A stretch of DNA of 64,000 bases from Bursaphelenchus xylophilus. Its lineage: Eukaryota > Nematoda > Chromadorea > Rhabditida > Aphelenchoididae. Positions 62,615 through 64,000 of the stretch are shown here, piece after piece (the stretch's first letter is position 1; each line of letters opens with the position of its first letter). The stretch lies in the NCBI GenBank assembly GCA_904066235.2, contig CAJFCV020000001.1, forward strand, positions 11,527,291 to 11,591,290, in the 5' to 3' direction. Under the pieces are notes generated by a model that saw nothing but the letters and a program-made list of their open reading frames with translations, made no database searches and was not told the origin of the DNA. The position numbers were made by a program, and so were the translations under genes.

Positions 62615-64000
62615 AAACTTGCCGTGCTAAAATCTCACGCCATTACCTTTCGAATGGTGTATGTCTTGTCAATTCACGCCGTCATCACTAATTGACCTTT
62701 TTTAAAACCGGTGCCTAGTATAATATCAGAGTGTTTCGCCCAGTGTGGGCGTAATTTGATTCCAAAAAAGCTGAAACTTGCCGTGCTAAAATCTCACGCC
62801 ATTACCTTTCGAATGGTGTATGTCTTGTCAATTCACTCCGTCATCACTAATTGACCTTTTTTAAAACCGGTGCCTAGTATAATATCAGAGTGTTTCGCCC
62901 AGTGTGGGCGTAATTTGATTCCAAAAAAGCTAAAACTTGCCGTGCTAAAATCTTATGAGGTTACCTTTCGAATGGTGTATGTCTTGTCAATTCACTCCGT
63001 CATCACTAATTGACCTTTTTTTAAAACCGGTGCCTAGTATAATATCAGAGTGTTTTGCCCAGTGTGGGCGTAATTTGATTCCAAAAAAGCTGAAACTTGC
63101 CGTGCTAAAATCTCATGACATTACCTTTCGAATGGTGTATGTCTTGTCAATTCACGCCGTCATCACTAATTGACCTTTTTTTAAAACCGGTGCCTAGTAT
63201 AATATCAGAGTGTTTCGCCCAGTGTGGGCGTAATTTGATTCCAAAAAAGCTAAAACTTGCCGTGCTAAAATCTTATGAGGTTACCTTTCGAATGGTGTAT
63301 GTCTTGTCAATTCACTCCGTCATCACTAATTGACCTTTTTTAAAACCGGTGCCTAGTATAATATCGGAGTGTTTCGCCCAGTGTGGGCGTAATTTGATTC
63401 CAAAAAAGCTGAAACTTGCCGTGCTAAAATCTCACGCCATTACCTTTCGAATGGTGTATGTCTTGTCAATTCACTCCGTCATCACTAATTGACCTTTTTT
63501 TAAAACCGGTGCCTAGTATAATATCAGAGTGTTTCGCCCAGTGTGGGCGTAATTTGATTCCAAAAAAGCTAAAACTTGCCGTGCTAAAATCTTATGAGGT
63601 TACCTTTCGAATGGTGTATGTCTTGTCAATTCACGCCGTCATCACTAATTGACCTTTTTTAAAACCGGTGCCTAGTATAATATCAGAGTGTTTCGCCCAG
63701 TGTGGGCGTAATTTGATTCCAAAAAAGCTGAAACTTGTCGTGCTAAAATCTCATGACATTACCTTTCGAATGGTGAATGTCTTGTCAATTCACTCCGTCA
63801 TCACTAATTGACCTTTTTTTAAAACCGGTGCCTAGTATAATATCGGAGTGTTTCGCCCAGTGTGGGCGTAATTTGATTCCAAAAAAGCTGAAACTTGCCG
63901 TGCTAAAATCTCACGCCATTACCTTTCGAATGGTGTATGTCTTGTCAATTCACTCCGTCATCACTAATTGACCTTTTTTTAAAACCGGTGCCTAGTATAA
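62615..64000 (+). repeat. 12-monomer higher-order repeat in array C, copy 2
   Basis: Partner of 60700-62087, with ACGCCGTC at 62677, 63155 and 63634, TGTTTTGCCC at 63051, TTGTCGTGC at 63735 and ATATCGGAG at 63840. It is cut by the window end. TGTTTTGCCC occurs, as far as I can see, only in these two places in the window. Confidence 0.87.

Larger units (their letters stand above)
49119..64000 (+). repeat. Satellite array C, right part
   Basis: About 93 further monomers of the array C subfamily, same orientation and phase as before the transposon. The GCTAAAAC...TTATGAGG and GCTGAAAC...TCACGCC haplotypes often alternate, giving an irregular dimer of about 319 bp. Further variants are GGTTACCGTTCGAATGG, ATATCGGAG, CACGCCGTCATC (from about 60.76 kb on) and TCATGACATTACC with GAATGGTGAATG (near 50185, 60245, 61843 and 63755). 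One monomer near 62125 is two bases shorter around AAAAAGCAAAAC. The array continues beyond the window. No gene is supported. Confidence 0.96.

Noticed and set aside
12803..63971. Dozens of 64-117-codon open reading frames in arrays B and C
   Set aside because: Each is a fragment of the same monomer translation restarting every 159-160 bp. They overlap one another and shift frame with each 160-bp unit.
1..64000. CRISPR array
   Set aside because: Repeats are directly adjacent and 159-160 bp long with no unique spacers, and there are no cas genes.
1..64000. tRNA, rRNA or other structured RNA genes
   Set aside because: No cloverleaf, A/B box pair or rRNA-like stretch was seen in the monomer or in the 1239-bp insertion.
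1..64000. A new multi-gene system (defence, secretion, biosynthetic cluster)
   Set aside because: The only unique sequence is the 1239-bp transposon; everything else is satellite monomers or N. The window cannot contain such a system.

Overview
The window is almost entirely one satellite DNA family: roughly 389 head-to-tail copies of a 159-160 bp monomer, all on the same strand. It has one assembly gap (12074-12645) and one inserted transposon (47878-49116). I see no functional protein gene, RNA gene, CRISPR array or operon. A megabase-style satellite, a mariner-type DNA transposon with TA target duplication and no cellular genes point to a eukaryotic chromosome, probably (peri)centromeric or other constitutive heterochromatin. 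I do not recognise the satellite and cannot name the species. About normal CpG content in the monomer (6 seen, about 6.6 expected from base composition) and the mariner fit an invertebrate better than a vertebrate, but this is weak inference.

Layout. Array A (1-12073) is dominated by a 159-bp subfamily with scattered 160-bp monomers and chimeric monomers, arranged in higher-order repeats (HORs) of 8-10 monomers. The N run (12074-12645) sits exactly where array A changes to array B and its length does not fit the monomer phase. Array B (12646-42470) is nearly all 160-bp monomers and falls into four blocks: a mixed block (12646 to about 21.4 kb), a homogenised 320-bp dimer block (about 21.4-25.4 kb), a long-HOR block of 11-15 monomers (about 25.4-35.0 kb), and a short 4-6-mer block with scattered 1-bp indels (about 35.0-42.47 kb). 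Array C (42471-64000) begins abruptly inside one monomer and carries a distinct set of fixed differences, with 159/160-bp monomers and 10- and 12-monomer HORs at its right end.

Array C is interrupted by a 1239-bp mariner-like element with 27-bp perfect terminal inverted repeats and a TA duplication. It holds a heavily decayed transposase pseudogene (48038-49001) in which motifs around the second and third catalytic aspartates are still readable in shifted frames. The third aspartate is changed to glycine and the first is probably lost. Perfect termini around a dead gene suggest the copy was moved by a transposase supplied from elsewhere.

The many apparent open reading frames in the array are a consequence of monomer length. 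159 is a multiple of three, so one stop-free frame can run through successive 159-bp monomers, and each 160-bp monomer ends it. The biological interest lies in satellite evolution: a two-state variable box, a dyad at the GC-rich core that different subfamilies break in different ways, recombinant monomers, sharp subfamily boundaries and variable-length HORs.
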